Shown here: positions 1 to 5,152 of the stretch, in pieces
Layout: every line of letters begins with the position of its first letter
Position numbering within the stretch: the stretch's first letter is position 1
Assembly: GCA_946619625.1 (NCBI GenBank)
Contig: CAMOMF010000158.1
Coordinates: 1-16,004 of the forward strand
Direction: 5' to 3'
Origin: an uncultured Bacteroidales bacterium
GTDB taxonomy: Bacteria; Bacteroidota; Bacteroidia; Bacteroidales; Paludibacteraceae
DNA length: 16,004 nucleotides
The notes under the pieces: generated by a model
The model's input: only the letters and a program-made list of their open reading frames with translations
What the model was told of the DNA's origin: nothing
The model's database searches: none
Position numbers and translations under genes: made by a program

Positions 1-95
1 GAACTATTCGGGTCAAAGCCAAGAGGGCTTGCAGTAACGATATCGTTCTTCTTGATGCTAACCACTTGAAGCATCGGATTCTCATATTTCTTCAT
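1..95 (-). CDS. Partial small hypothetical protein (N-terminal 31 residues)
   Basis: The minus strand reads M-K-K-Y-E-N-P-M-L-Q-V-V-S-I-K-K-N-D-I-V and continues open to the window edge. An in-frame ATG two codons earlier (position 101) is an equally possible start; 95 was chosen because short Bacteroidales proteins of this kind usually begin M-K-K-Y. It starts about 30-36 nt after the stop of the exported protein at 132-1328 on the same strand, so the two are probably co-transcribed. The opening resembles the many small, function-unknown Bacteroidales proteins that begin M-K-K-Y-E-x-P and then run through a short beta-like stretch. No function can be given, and the C-terminus lies outside the window. 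Confidence 0.6.
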   Translation of the reverse strand, partial: MKKYENPMLQVVSIKKNDIVTASPLGFDPNS

Positions 96-131
96 AATCA
101 TAATTCTTTAAAGATTCAACACTTCAGTTAA

Positions 132-1328
132 TTATTTTACAATAGTTCCCATCATGTCGTAAACAATGCCGTTCTTCTTAATGAAGAGCTTGCCATTCTG
201 GAAGAACTTCACTGCTTCCTCAGAAGATTCAATGTTGTTAATGTTGGTTGCATTGCTTTCCTCCTCAACAAGACTGATAATGCTCGGAGCACCTTGAATA
301 GGCGTGTAAAGGATATATGCCTTATTGGCAGGGAGATAATCCGCAGTATAACTCTTAAAGGTGTTTGTGCCACTTGCTAAAACCATCATATACGTTGCGT
401 TGCCTTGCAAGGCTGTGCGAAGATCACGAATGGATGTTCCTTTCAGGCTATTGTTTTCGATTGCTGTTGCACCCGTTGTTTCGTCAAATGTATAAGTGGC
501 TCCTTCAGTTGCTTTGAGGAGAACACCTTCGTCTGCTTTAATTTTACCTGTGACTTCGTAAGCGGTAAGTGTGGTGTTGACAAGTTGTGCACGATACACT
601 TTTAAACGAGCATCATCAGGAATAGTTACGTCCACTGCAGGACAGAAAGAAGTCCAAGTGCCTGCAGTGAGAGATAGTTTATATGATTTTGTACCATCCT
701 CTTTGTAAGTCATACCATTAACAAATACGAGATCTCCTGTTTGTCCGTTACCAACATAATGCCCGTCACGATTGTCTGTCCATATAATGTTGGCGGGAAT
801 TATCTTGTTATTAAACGAAATGCCACCATCAACAGCTTCCGTCCCAGGCCAGTCTCCTAACTGTTCCGTTTTATTTGGGCTTTCCCCTGTCCATACATAA
901 GCGTAAAGAGTTCCCCAACCATTTGGTTTTTCAAAACTGGCGGAAAAAGAACCTTCTGGATATGTAACAGAAACTTTAAATTCATTGTTATTATTATGCC
1001 AAAACAATGAAAAATGATATGCCCCCGCCGACTGTGTTTGAAGTTTGCATGCGGCATCTTCGCCACTTCTAAAACCATAATCTGACACATCAGATTTTAT
1101 TGTCGCATTACATCCATGCCAAACGTTACTATTATTAGAAATTTTGAACTCATATTGAGTTAGGGCTGCAAAATCTACATCAACTGTTCCAATGTCATTA
1201 TTCCAAGAAATTTCATGTCCTTCCCAAGAGTCGGGTCCGGTTTTAACTTGAAGATAATCTGCCGAGGCATTCTGCACTCCAAAGAAGAGTAATCCTCCTA
1301 AGAGCAATAAAGAATAAATTTTTTTCAT
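132..1328 (-). CDS. T9SS-exported protein with CBM26-like starch-binding segment
   Basis: This is a 398-residue secreted protein. Residues 1-23 form a Sec signal peptide ending A-S-A. Residues 24-125 look like a beta-sandwich. Residues 133-195 carry N-G-W-G-T-L-Y-A-Y-V-W and, further on, G-D-W-P-G-T, the pattern of starch-binding module CBM26. Residues about 215-365 resemble a beta domain common in Bacteroidales surface proteins. Residues 369-398 match the short T9SS sorting signal (F-x-N-G-K-L-F-I-K-K-N-G-I-V-Y), although the last part, M-M-G-T-I-V-K, departs from the usual V-L-G-Q. No catalytic domain is visible, so a glycan-binding surface or secreted protein is more likely than an enzyme. 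The CBM call rests on motif recall. The gene has an AT-rich leader and no recognisable promoter box. A small ORF follows closely downstream. Confidence 0.85.
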   Translation of the reverse strand: MKKIYSLLLLGGLLFFGVQNASADYLQVKTGPDSWEGHEISWNNDIGTVDVDFAALTQYEFKISNNSNVWHGCNATIKSDVSDYGFRSGEDAACKLQTQSAGAYHFSLFWHNNNNEFKVSVTYPEGSFSASFEKPNGWGTLYAYVWTGESPNKTEQLGDWPGTEAVDGGISFNNKIIPANIIWTDNRDGHYVGNGQTGDLVFVNGMTYKEDGTKSYKLSLTAGTWTSFCPAVDVTIPDDARLKVYRAQLVNTTLTAYEVTGKIKADEGVLLKATEGATYTFDETTGATAIENNSLKGTSIRDLRTALQGNATYMMVLASGTNTFKSYTADYLPANKAYILYTPIQGAPSIISLVEEESNATNINNIESSEEAVKFFQNGKLFIKKNGIVYDMMGTIVK

Positions 1329-1358
1329 TGTATTAAAATTTTTAATTGTTTATTTTGC

Positions 1359-1442
1359 TTTTAGTTTGATGTTGCCTATAAGTGTTGTTGCTTCTTATTG
1401 GTTTTAGCCTCTAATAGGTTGTTGCCTATTATTGGTTGCTGC
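1359..1442. repeat. Degenerate 17-nt tandem repeat, five units
   Basis: Five consecutive units of 17, 16, 17, 17 and 17 nt all end in GC (1359-1375, 1376-1391, 1392-1408, 1409-1425, 1426-1442). The consensus is about CTCTWATTGGTTGTTGC; the clearest units are CTCTAATAGGTTGTTGC and CTATTATTGGTTGCTGC. The array lies 30-115 nt upstream of the exported-protein gene starting at 1328, in its leader or promoter region. The repeat has no separating spacers and encodes nothing obvious. A similar GGTTGCT-containing stretch appears at the far end of the window (15984-16004), which suggests a family of intergenic repeats. Confidence 0.7.
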
Positions 1443-1617
1443 AAAATGGACGTTTTTCAGGAATTTACCCCACTTGGGGAGTATAAAAAACGTTATACAT
1501 TTTGCTTACGGCCTGCTTACCATCTCCATACCTTCTTGATGCCCTCGCTGAACAGCCACTGTACCCTCGCGGAATAGTCAAAAATACATTGATTGTATCA
1601 CGCGCGGATGGGCACAC
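1443..1617. other. Intergenic stretch with small inverted repeats only
   Basis: No convincing gene is present here. Three small inverted repeats are visible: CCCC-ACTT-GGGG near 1470, GTATAA-AAAACG-TTATAC immediately after it, and ATACA-TTGAT-TGTAT near 1584-1598. None has a clear U-tract on either strand. The stretch lies between the terminator of the minus-strand RNA unit and the 17-nt repeat array. It could hold the promoter of the exported-protein gene, but no TAnnTTTG box was found on the minus strand. Confidence 0.4.
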
Positions 1618-1648
1618 AAAAAAAGCGGAGTTGCCGTGCAAATCCGCT
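1618..1648 (-). terminator. Rho-independent terminator of the structured RNA
   Basis: On the minus strand AGCGGA pairs with TCCGCT. After one mismatch the helix continues with TTGC pairing GCAA around an ACG loop, and it is followed directly by seven Ts (1618-1624). The direction is unambiguous, because the plus strand has no T-run after the hairpin. It ends the transcript that starts near 1877. The last bases of the preceding linker plus the stem (GAAGCG, rc of 1645-1650) could alternatively pair with CGCTTC near the transcript's 5' end (rc of 1866-1871). Confidence 0.8.
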
Positions 1649-1877
1649 TCAGGGGTCACTTATGTCAGGGAGTAACAGAAAGAAAGACGACATACCTACG
1701 GCTATACCATACACAACCATGGGTAGGCTATACACCATAGTATCTGCACACATACACAGAAAGGAACAGCGAGAACATTTTTCCGCACTGCTCATCTCCA
1801 TTATCCTCACCTGTCAAATATGTCGTCGCATTTCTGTTGTGCCTTGAGAAGTCGTGAAATTCCAAGAAGCGAAATGC
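1618..1877 (-). ncRNA. Unidentified structured RNA, about 260 nt
   Basis: A consensus Bacteroidetes promoter points into this segment, and a strong hairpin followed by seven Us closes it. Between them several stems are visible on the minus-strand transcript. A 5' hairpin pairs CGCATTTC (1871-1878) with GAAATGCG (1827-1834), and the predicted transcript begins almost exactly at it. A 9-bp perfect long-range stem pairs GACGACATA (1819-1827) with TATGTCGTC (1686-1694). It encloses an 8-bp hairpin (1786-1793 with 1764-1771, including G-U pairs) and a weaker 5-bp stem (1723-1727 with 1695-1699). A 6-bp hairpin (1671-1676 with 1655-1660) precedes the terminator. No ORF here looks real. The hallmarks of tmRNA, RNase P RNA and SRP RNA were not found. 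It could be a known Bacteroidales-specific RNA class that cannot be recognised by eye. The promoter and terminator are clear; the fold is hand-derived. Confidence 0.6.
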
Positions 1878-1882
1878 GGGTG

Positions 1883-1913
1883 CAAAGGTACTGCTTTTTT
1901 ATGATACGTGCAA
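1883..1913 (-). promoter_or_regulatory. Bacteroidetes-type promoter for the structured RNA
   Basis: The minus strand carries TTG (1911-1913), a 20-nt spacer, and TACCTTTG (1883-1890), an exact match to the TAnnTTTG -7 box of the Bacteroidetes primary sigma factor. The predicted start is near 1877. The spacer includes an A-run. Spacing and sequence are the same type as the promoter at 2226-2256. Confidence 0.75.
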
Positions 1914-2225
1914 GTAGGCGCGCTGGAAAAACACATTTTTCGGGTGGGAAAAAGCACTTTTTTTCGTCAAAAGAGAAAAAAACAGTGAATTATCGGAATG
2001 AAAAGGGTAAAATACAAGTGCAAAAGTAAGACTACCAAAAGAACACTTCACGGACAGAGGCGTGAGCGCTTGCTGCAAGAAAATGTAGGGAGGAAGGAGG
2101 GGTGTCGATATTCAGACATGATGGAATGATGGAATGACGGAATAACGGAATACCGGAATTTCGGCATGATGAGAATTCGAGAAATGGAAAAAGTAGCACT
2201 TTTTTTACAAAAAAAGGAGAAAAAC
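1914..2225. other. Intergenic region with two copies of an A/T-tract motif
   Basis: No credible gene was found. Two similar stretches of about 37-40 nt occur at 1947-1983 and 2186-2225. Each has the order GGAAAAAG, GCACTTTTTTT, A-rich, GAGAAAAA, C. The second runs directly into the -33 element of the promoter at 2226, so it may act as a curved or UP-like upstream element. The first lies upstream of no good plus-strand promoter. The 8-nt repeat at 2115-2170 also lies in this region. Confidence 0.4.
2115..2170. repeat. 8-nt tandem repeat, seven units
   Basis: Seven consecutive octamers can be read: GACATGAT, GGAATGAT, GGAATGAC, GGAATAAC, GGAATACC, GGAATTTC and GGCATGAT. The consensus is GGAATNAN. 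The array is upstream of the kinase operon promoter and has no coding potential of note. It shares its 8-nt period, but not its sequence, with the AT-rich spacers at gene borders later in the window. Confidence 0.75.
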
Positions 2226-2256
2226 TTGCATATGTCAGAAAAAAGTTGTAACTTTG
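2226..2256 (+). promoter_or_regulatory. Bacteroidetes-type promoter of the kinase/udk operon
   Basis: TTG at 2226-2228 and TAACTTTG at 2249-2256 are separated by 20 nt, matching the TTG-(19-23)-TAnnTTTG pattern. Transcription should begin near 2263, giving a leader of about 37 nt before the ATG at 2300. It is preceded by an A/T-tract element (2186-2225). This is the only strong plus-strand promoter before 2300 and may serve several or all of the genes to 5701. Confidence 0.75.
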
Positions 2257-2299
2257 CAGCCGAAATTGATACGAAAGATATATTACGCCTTGAAGTATC

Positions 2300-2884
2300 A
2301 TGACAGAAAGCAAGAAAACACTGTACATCATATCCGGCTGCAACGGAGCGGGCAAGACAACAGCATCACTAAGGGTGCTGCCGGGAGTGCTTGATTGCAA
2401 ACAGTTTGTGAACGCAGATGAGATAGCTCGCGGTTTGTCTCCCTTGGACCCGGACAGCATGGCTATCGAGGCGGGCAAACTGATGAAAGCCCGTGCCGAA
2501 CAGTTGTTAGAGGGTGAGGAGAACTTCGCCATGGAGACCACCCTTTCGGCACGTACATACATCAAATTGATAAAGCGTGCCCGAGAAAAAGGCTTTCAGG
2601 TACAGTTGATTTTTTTCTGGCTGAAATCGCCGGAGACAGCCATCACCCGTGTAGCACAGCGTGTGCAGGAGGGCGGTCACAACGTGCCGCAGAATGTGAT
2701 TATCCGCCGTTACTACACGGGGCTGAACAACCTGTTCAACCTGTTCATGCCGATAGTGGACGTGTGGATGCTGTTCGACAACTCGGACATGCAGAAAGTG
2801 ATGATAGCGACAGGTGGCATGGATATCGAGACGAAGATATACAACGAAGAACTATTTAACGAGATAAAAAACAATGTCTGCTGA
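2300..2884 (+). CDS. Zeta-toxin-like P-loop kinase (COG4185 type)
   Basis: This 194-residue protein has a Walker A motif, G-C-N-G-A-G-K-T-T, at residues 13-21. N-A-D-E-I-A-R-G-L-S-P follows at 38-48, M-E-T-T-L-S at 78-83, and an arginine-rich lid segment R-V-Q-E-G-G-H-N-V-P with R-R-Y at about 121-138. This is the layout of the zeta-toxin superfamily of small nucleotide-dependent kinases, often annotated as predicted ABC-type ATPase. Classical zeta toxins phosphorylate UDP-N-acetylglucosamine and block peptidoglycan synthesis. The substrate of this branch is generally unproven, so that activity is not assumed here. The protein is cytosolic, with no signal peptide. Its 3' end overlaps the next small gene by 11 nt, which suggests coupled translation. 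It could be the toxin-like half of a two-gene module or a housekeeping kinase. Confidence 0.88.
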   Translation: MTESKKTLYIISGCNGAGKTTASLRVLPGVLDCKQFVNADEIARGLSPLDPDSMAIEAGKLMKARAEQLLEGEENFAMETTLSARTYIKLIKRAREKGFQVQLIFFWLKSPETAITRVAQRVQEGGHNVPQNVIIRRYYTGLNNLFNLFMPIVDVWMLFDNSDMQKVMIATGGMDIETKIYNEELFNEIKNNVC

Positions 2885-3092
2885 AGAACTACACGACATG
2901 GAACAGCGACTGCAGGAGGGTTTGGACCAAGCGCAGTACAAAATGCTGTTAGACAAGGCCATCAAGAACCAGAACGTGGTTCGTTGCAACGAGAAAGGCC
3001 TGTATGAACAATCCGCCCGCGATGCGCTGGCAGAAGTGTATCATCAGGAGTTGGACGCTCCGAACAAAGTCCGCGAGTTTGCCAACCAATAG
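2874..3092 (+). CDS. Small helical protein overlapping the zeta-like kinase
   Basis: This 72-residue charged protein is predicted to be largely alpha-helical (long E/K/Q/L runs at residues 3-32 and 40-58), with no signal peptide or membrane segment. Its ATG lies inside the last codons of the kinase gene, in another frame, overlapping it by 11 nt. That tight arrangement, and its size, fit a regulatory partner or antitoxin. However, classical epsilon antitoxins precede zeta, and no epsilon similarity is visible. The family was not recognised. It is followed by two dispersed hairpin repeats and then udk. Confidence 0.7.
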   Translation: MSAEELHDMEQRLQEGLDQAQYKMLLDKAIKNQNVVRCNEKGLYEQSARDALAEVYHQELDAPNKVREFANQ

Positions 3093-3104
3093 GATATTCA
3101 ATTT

Positions 3105-3150
3105 CTTTCCTGCGCTGCGCTTCGGACGATCGCTTCGCGTGGTAAATTTG
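3105..3150 (+). repeat. Dispersed double-hairpin repeat, copy A
   Basis: Copy A begins CTTTCC, has a small stem GCG-CTG-CGC (3112-3120), then the core TCGGACGAT, then a second stem CGC-TTC-GCG (3131-3139) framed as GAT-stem-TGG, and ends GGTAAATTTG. It is a direct tandem neighbour of copy B. Its tail contains TAAATTTG (3143-3150), an exact -7 box match, but only a poor -33 element (TTC) lies upstream. Confidence 0.7.
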
Positions 3151-3157
3151 TCAATTG

Positions 3158-3198
3158 CTTTCCTCGCAGGCTCGGACGATCACTGCGTGTGGTAAATG
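3158..3198 (+). repeat. Dispersed double-hairpin repeat, copy B
   Basis: This copy has the same plan as copy A: CTTTC, first stem CCT-CGC-AGG (3162-3170), core CTCGGACGAT, second stem CAC-TGC-GTG (3181-3189) framed by GAT and TGG, and tail GGTAAATG. Its first 24 nt are identical to those of copy C at 5707, about 2.5 kb away. The second-stem arms differ from copy A on both sides but remain complementary. Confidence 0.75.
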
Positions 3199-3202
3199 CA
3201 GG

Positions 3203-3232
3203 AAATTAGCAAATGGGTAATTTTGTAAATCA
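3203..3232 (+). repeat. AT-rich octamer-like spacer before udk
   Basis: The short spacer ahead of udk is built of near-8-nt steps of the type TAGCAAAT, GGGTAATT, TTGTAAAT. It resembles the spacers at 4562 and 5115. It also contains TAATTTTG (3218-3225), a match to the -7 box, but without a TTG about 20 nt upstream, so it is not called as a promoter. Confidence 0.45.
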
Positions 3233-3237
3233 GTTTC

Positions 3238-3855
3238 ATGTTTATCATAGGTATTGCGGGCGGCACCGGCTCGGGTAAAACAACGGTGGTGAAAAAACTG
3301 ACAGAGCGTCTGCCGAAAGGCGAAGTAGTGGTTATCCCTCAGGATAGTTACTACAAGGACTCGTCGAACGTACCAGTGGAAGAGCGTCAGAACATCAACT
3401 TTGACCATCCGGATGCATTCGAGTGGCCATTGTTGGAACGCCATCTGCGCGAGTTGCGTGAAGGTAAAGCGATAGAGCAGCCCATCTACAGTTACCTGAC
3501 CTGCACGCGCCAGAAGGAGACCATCCACATCGAGCCGAAAGAGGTGGTGGTGATAGAGGGCATTCTGACCCTTGTGGACAAGAAACTGCGTGCACAGATG
3601 GACCTGAAGATCTTCGTCGATGCCGATGCCGATGACCGTCTGATACGGGTTATCAAACGCGACATAGTAGAGCGCGGGCGCACCACAGAGTCGGTGATAG
3701 AACGCTACCAACGTGTGCTGAAACCCATGCACGAGCAGTTTATCGAGCCGTGCAAACGTTACGCCGACGTGATAGTGCCGCAGGGAGGCAGCAACTCTGC
3801 CGCCATCAACATGCTGGCGAAGTTTATCAAGCAACAGATTAGTGACAAGTCGTGA
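3238..3855 (+). CDS. udk: Uridine kinase
   Basis: Uridine/cytidine kinase of pyrimidine salvage converts uridine or cytidine to UMP or CMP with a nucleoside triphosphate, in the cytosol. At 205 residues it is the usual family length and full-length. The Walker A motif G-G-T-G-S-G-K-T-T spans residues 8-16. P-Q-D-S-Y-Y-K-D and N-F-D-H-P-D-A-F follow as the nucleoside-binding region, then V-V-V-I-E-G-I-L and the R-D-I-V-E-R-G-R-T segment of the lid. The start is the ATG after the octamer spacer. Its stop overlaps the GTG start of the next gene by 4 nt (GTGA), so the two are translationally coupled. This ORF is the clearest housekeeping gene in the window. Confidence 0.97.
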   Translation: MFIIGIAGGTGSGKTTVVKKLTERLPKGEVVVIPQDSYYKDSSNVPVEERQNINFDHPDAFEWPLLERHLRELREGKAIEQPIYSYLTCTRQKETIHIEPKEVVVIEGILTLVDKKLRAQMDLKIFVDADADDRLIRVIKRDIVERGRTTESVIERYQRVLKPMHEQFIEPCKRYADVIVPQGGSNSAAINMLAKFIKQQISDKS

Positions 3856-4568
3856 ACAGCGCTTGGACATACCGCAACACGTTGAGGCGGGGTAAGACCT
3901 ATCTGTTCGCCTGTGTTGGAGGTGCGATTATTTTCGCGCTGTTGGGCGGTTGGGGTGCATTGAGGGGGCACGACATCCAAGAGGCCGTCATTGCCCAACA
4001 AGTCGTTCAACAGCAAGAGGAAGAGTCGATCCCCTACGCAACCTATTTCAAGGAGTTTGCGCCAATAGTAGGTTGGGAATGGGAGTTGCTGGCGGCAGTG
4101 GGTTTTGCGGAGAGCCGCCTCAAACCCACTGCACAGTCGCCGTTCGGTGCGAGCGGTGTGATGCAACTAATGCCCCGTACGGCAGCCAAATACGGTCTGA
4201 ACGACTCCACCGTGTTCGAGCCGCGAGACAACATAGAAGCCGGTGCGAAGAGCCTTTCCACCCTGAACCGTCAGTTCCACTATGTGGCTGATAGTGCCGA
4301 GCGCGCGAAGTTCGTGTTGGCGGCATACAATGCAGGAACCGCCCATATACTTGACTCGCGCGCCCTTGCCCGCAAATATGAAGCCAACCCTAACCGCTGG
4401 GAGGAGGTAGAGCCATTCCTGGCACTGCTCAGTGACTCGGCATATTACAACGACAGCGTGGTGCGGTATGGGTCGTTCCAAGGCGGCGAGACAATGCGGT
4501 ACGTAGGCAAAGTGCAGAATGTTTACCACAAAATTAAGCAGGGCAAATTGGTAATTAACAATTTGTAA
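3852..4568 (+). CDS. Membrane-anchored lytic transglycosylase (SLT domain)
   Basis: The protein has 238 residues if it starts at GTG 3852, which overlaps the udk stop by 4 nt. Residues 16-36 form a hydrophobic anchor without a clear cleavage site, so the enzyme probably faces the periplasm from the inner membrane. The catalytic domain, residues about 62-230, shows A-E-S-R-L with catalytic Glu87, then S-P-F-G-A-S-G-V-M-Q-L-M-P, then A-A-Y-N-A-G at 157-162, the signature of family 1 SLT/MltF-type enzymes. These cleave the MurNAc-GlcNAc bond of peptidoglycan with formation of 1,6-anhydroMurNAc. Its coupling to udk is probably just operon packing. The last codons (ending V-I-N-N-L) fall in the 8-nt periodic spacer that follows, so the C-terminus may be repeat-derived. 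Confidence 0.92.
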   Translation: MNSAWTYRNTLRRGKTYLFACVGGAIIFALLGGWGALRGHDIQEAVIAQQVVQQQEEESIPYATYFKEFAPIVGWEWELLAAVGFAESRLKPTAQSPFGASGVMQLMPRTAAKYGLNDSTVFEPRDNIEAGAKSLSTLNRQFHYVADSAERAKFVLAAYNAGTAHILDSRALARKYEANPNRWEEVEPFLALLSDSAYYNDSVVRYGSFQGGETMRYVGKVQNVYHKIKQGKLVINNL

Positions 4569-4593
4569 ATGAGTAAATGTGTAAATGAGTAAA
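4562..4593 (+). repeat. Octamer tandem repeat at the transglycosylase/chrA border
   Basis: Four units follow each other: TTTGTAAA, TGAGTAAA, TGTGTAAA, TGAGTAAA. The first holds the stop codon of the transglycosylase gene (TAA 4566-4568). The ATG start of the downstream gene (4585) begins at the end of the third unit. Other ATGs in the array (4569, 4577) are in different frames and soon meet stops, so the array decides the start. Confidence 0.8.
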
Positions 4594-5121
4594 TGTCTTC
4601 GGTTATTCGCAACATTCTTTAAGATAGGTGCATTCACGCTGGGAGGCGGGTATGCCATGATTCCATTGGTGCAACGTGAGGTAGTGGATAACAACCACTG
4701 GATAGGCGAAGAGGAGTTTCTGGACCTGATAGCATTGGCACAGTCGGCTCCGGGTATCATTGCAGTAAACACTGCCGTGTTTGTAGGGTACAAGATAGAC
4801 GGTGTGCGGGGTTTGATAATGAGCGTGCTGGGGGCTACTCTGCCCTCTTTTCTGATTATCCTTATGATTGCTATGTTCTTCACGCAGTTCCGCAGTTACC
4901 CGCAAGTGGAAGCGGTTTTCAAGGGCATACGTCCCGCCGTGGTGGCACTGATAGCGGCACCGCTGTACAAGATGGCGAAGTCCGCCAAGGTGACGTGGAA
5001 GAACATGTGGATCCCCATAGCCGCAGCACTACTGATATGGCTGGCAGGCGTGTCACCGGTACTAATCATACTGACAGCCATAGTGGGCGGACTGGTATGG
5101 ACAGCTATTGACAATTTGTAA
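4585..5121 (+). CDS. Chromate transporter family, short-chain subunit 1
   Basis: This 178-residue integral membrane protein of the CHR family is about half the size of long-chain ChrA. Its N-terminus has F-K-I-G-A-F-T-L-G-G-G-Y-A-M-I-P-L, then A-Q-S-A-P-G-I-I-A-V-N-T-A, both hallmark motifs. Several hydrophobic segments follow, the main ones around residues 77-100, 113-126 and 138-175. Short-chain CHR proteins are encoded in pairs and are thought to assemble as a heterodimer. Characterised members export chromate with sulfate as a competing ion, but many relatives have no proven substrate. The start codon lies inside the octamer array. It is followed 31 nt later by the second subunit. Confidence 0.93.
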   Translation: MSKCLRLFATFFKIGAFTLGGGYAMIPLVQREVVDNNHWIGEEEFLDLIALAQSAPGIIAVNTAVFVGYKIDGVRGLIMSVLGATLPSFLIILMIAMFFTQFRSYPQVEAVFKGIRPAVVALIAAPLYKMAKSAKVTWKNMWIPIAAALLIWLAGVSPVLIILTAIVGGLVWTAIDNL

Positions 5122-5146
5122 ATTGGTGAATTGGTAAATTGGGACG
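5115..5146 (+). repeat. Octamer tandem repeat at the chrA/chrA border
   Basis: The units TTTGTAAA, TTGGTGAA, TTGGTAAA and a decayed TTGGGACG repeat with an 8-nt period. The first unit includes the stop codon of the upstream gene, whose last residues (D-N-L) echo the ending of the transglycosylase gene. The ATG of the downstream gene follows at 5153. Confidence 0.7.
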
Positions 5147-5152
5147 TGGGTT

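Noticed and set aside
1618..1877. tmRNA, RNase P RNA or SRP RNA
   Set aside because: There is no tRNA-like end with a TTCGA loop, no RNase P core such as GAGGAAAGTCC, and no GGAAG-type SRP tetraloop region. The length and stem order do not fit either.
2021..2028. Second minus-strand promoter (TACTTTTG) upstream of the structured RNA
   Set aside because: The -7 box matches, but no TTG lies about 20 nt upstream, unlike the promoter at 1883-1913.
1465..2029. Small ORFs on both strands in the 1329-2299 gap (1465-1659 minus, 1593-1847 plus, 1820-2029 plus)
   Set aside because: They overlap the structured RNA, its promoter or its terminator, have no recognisable domain, and use rare and irregular codons. 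They look like chance ORFs.
2032..2565. 177-residue ORF on the minus strand
   Set aside because: Its N-terminal half is antisense to the conserved kinase motifs, and the rest runs through the octamer array and promoter. It has no recognisable family.
3151..4883. Long antisense ORFs over udk, the transglycosylase and chrA
   Set aside because: The opposite strand carries well-known families with intact motifs throughout; the antisense frames show none.
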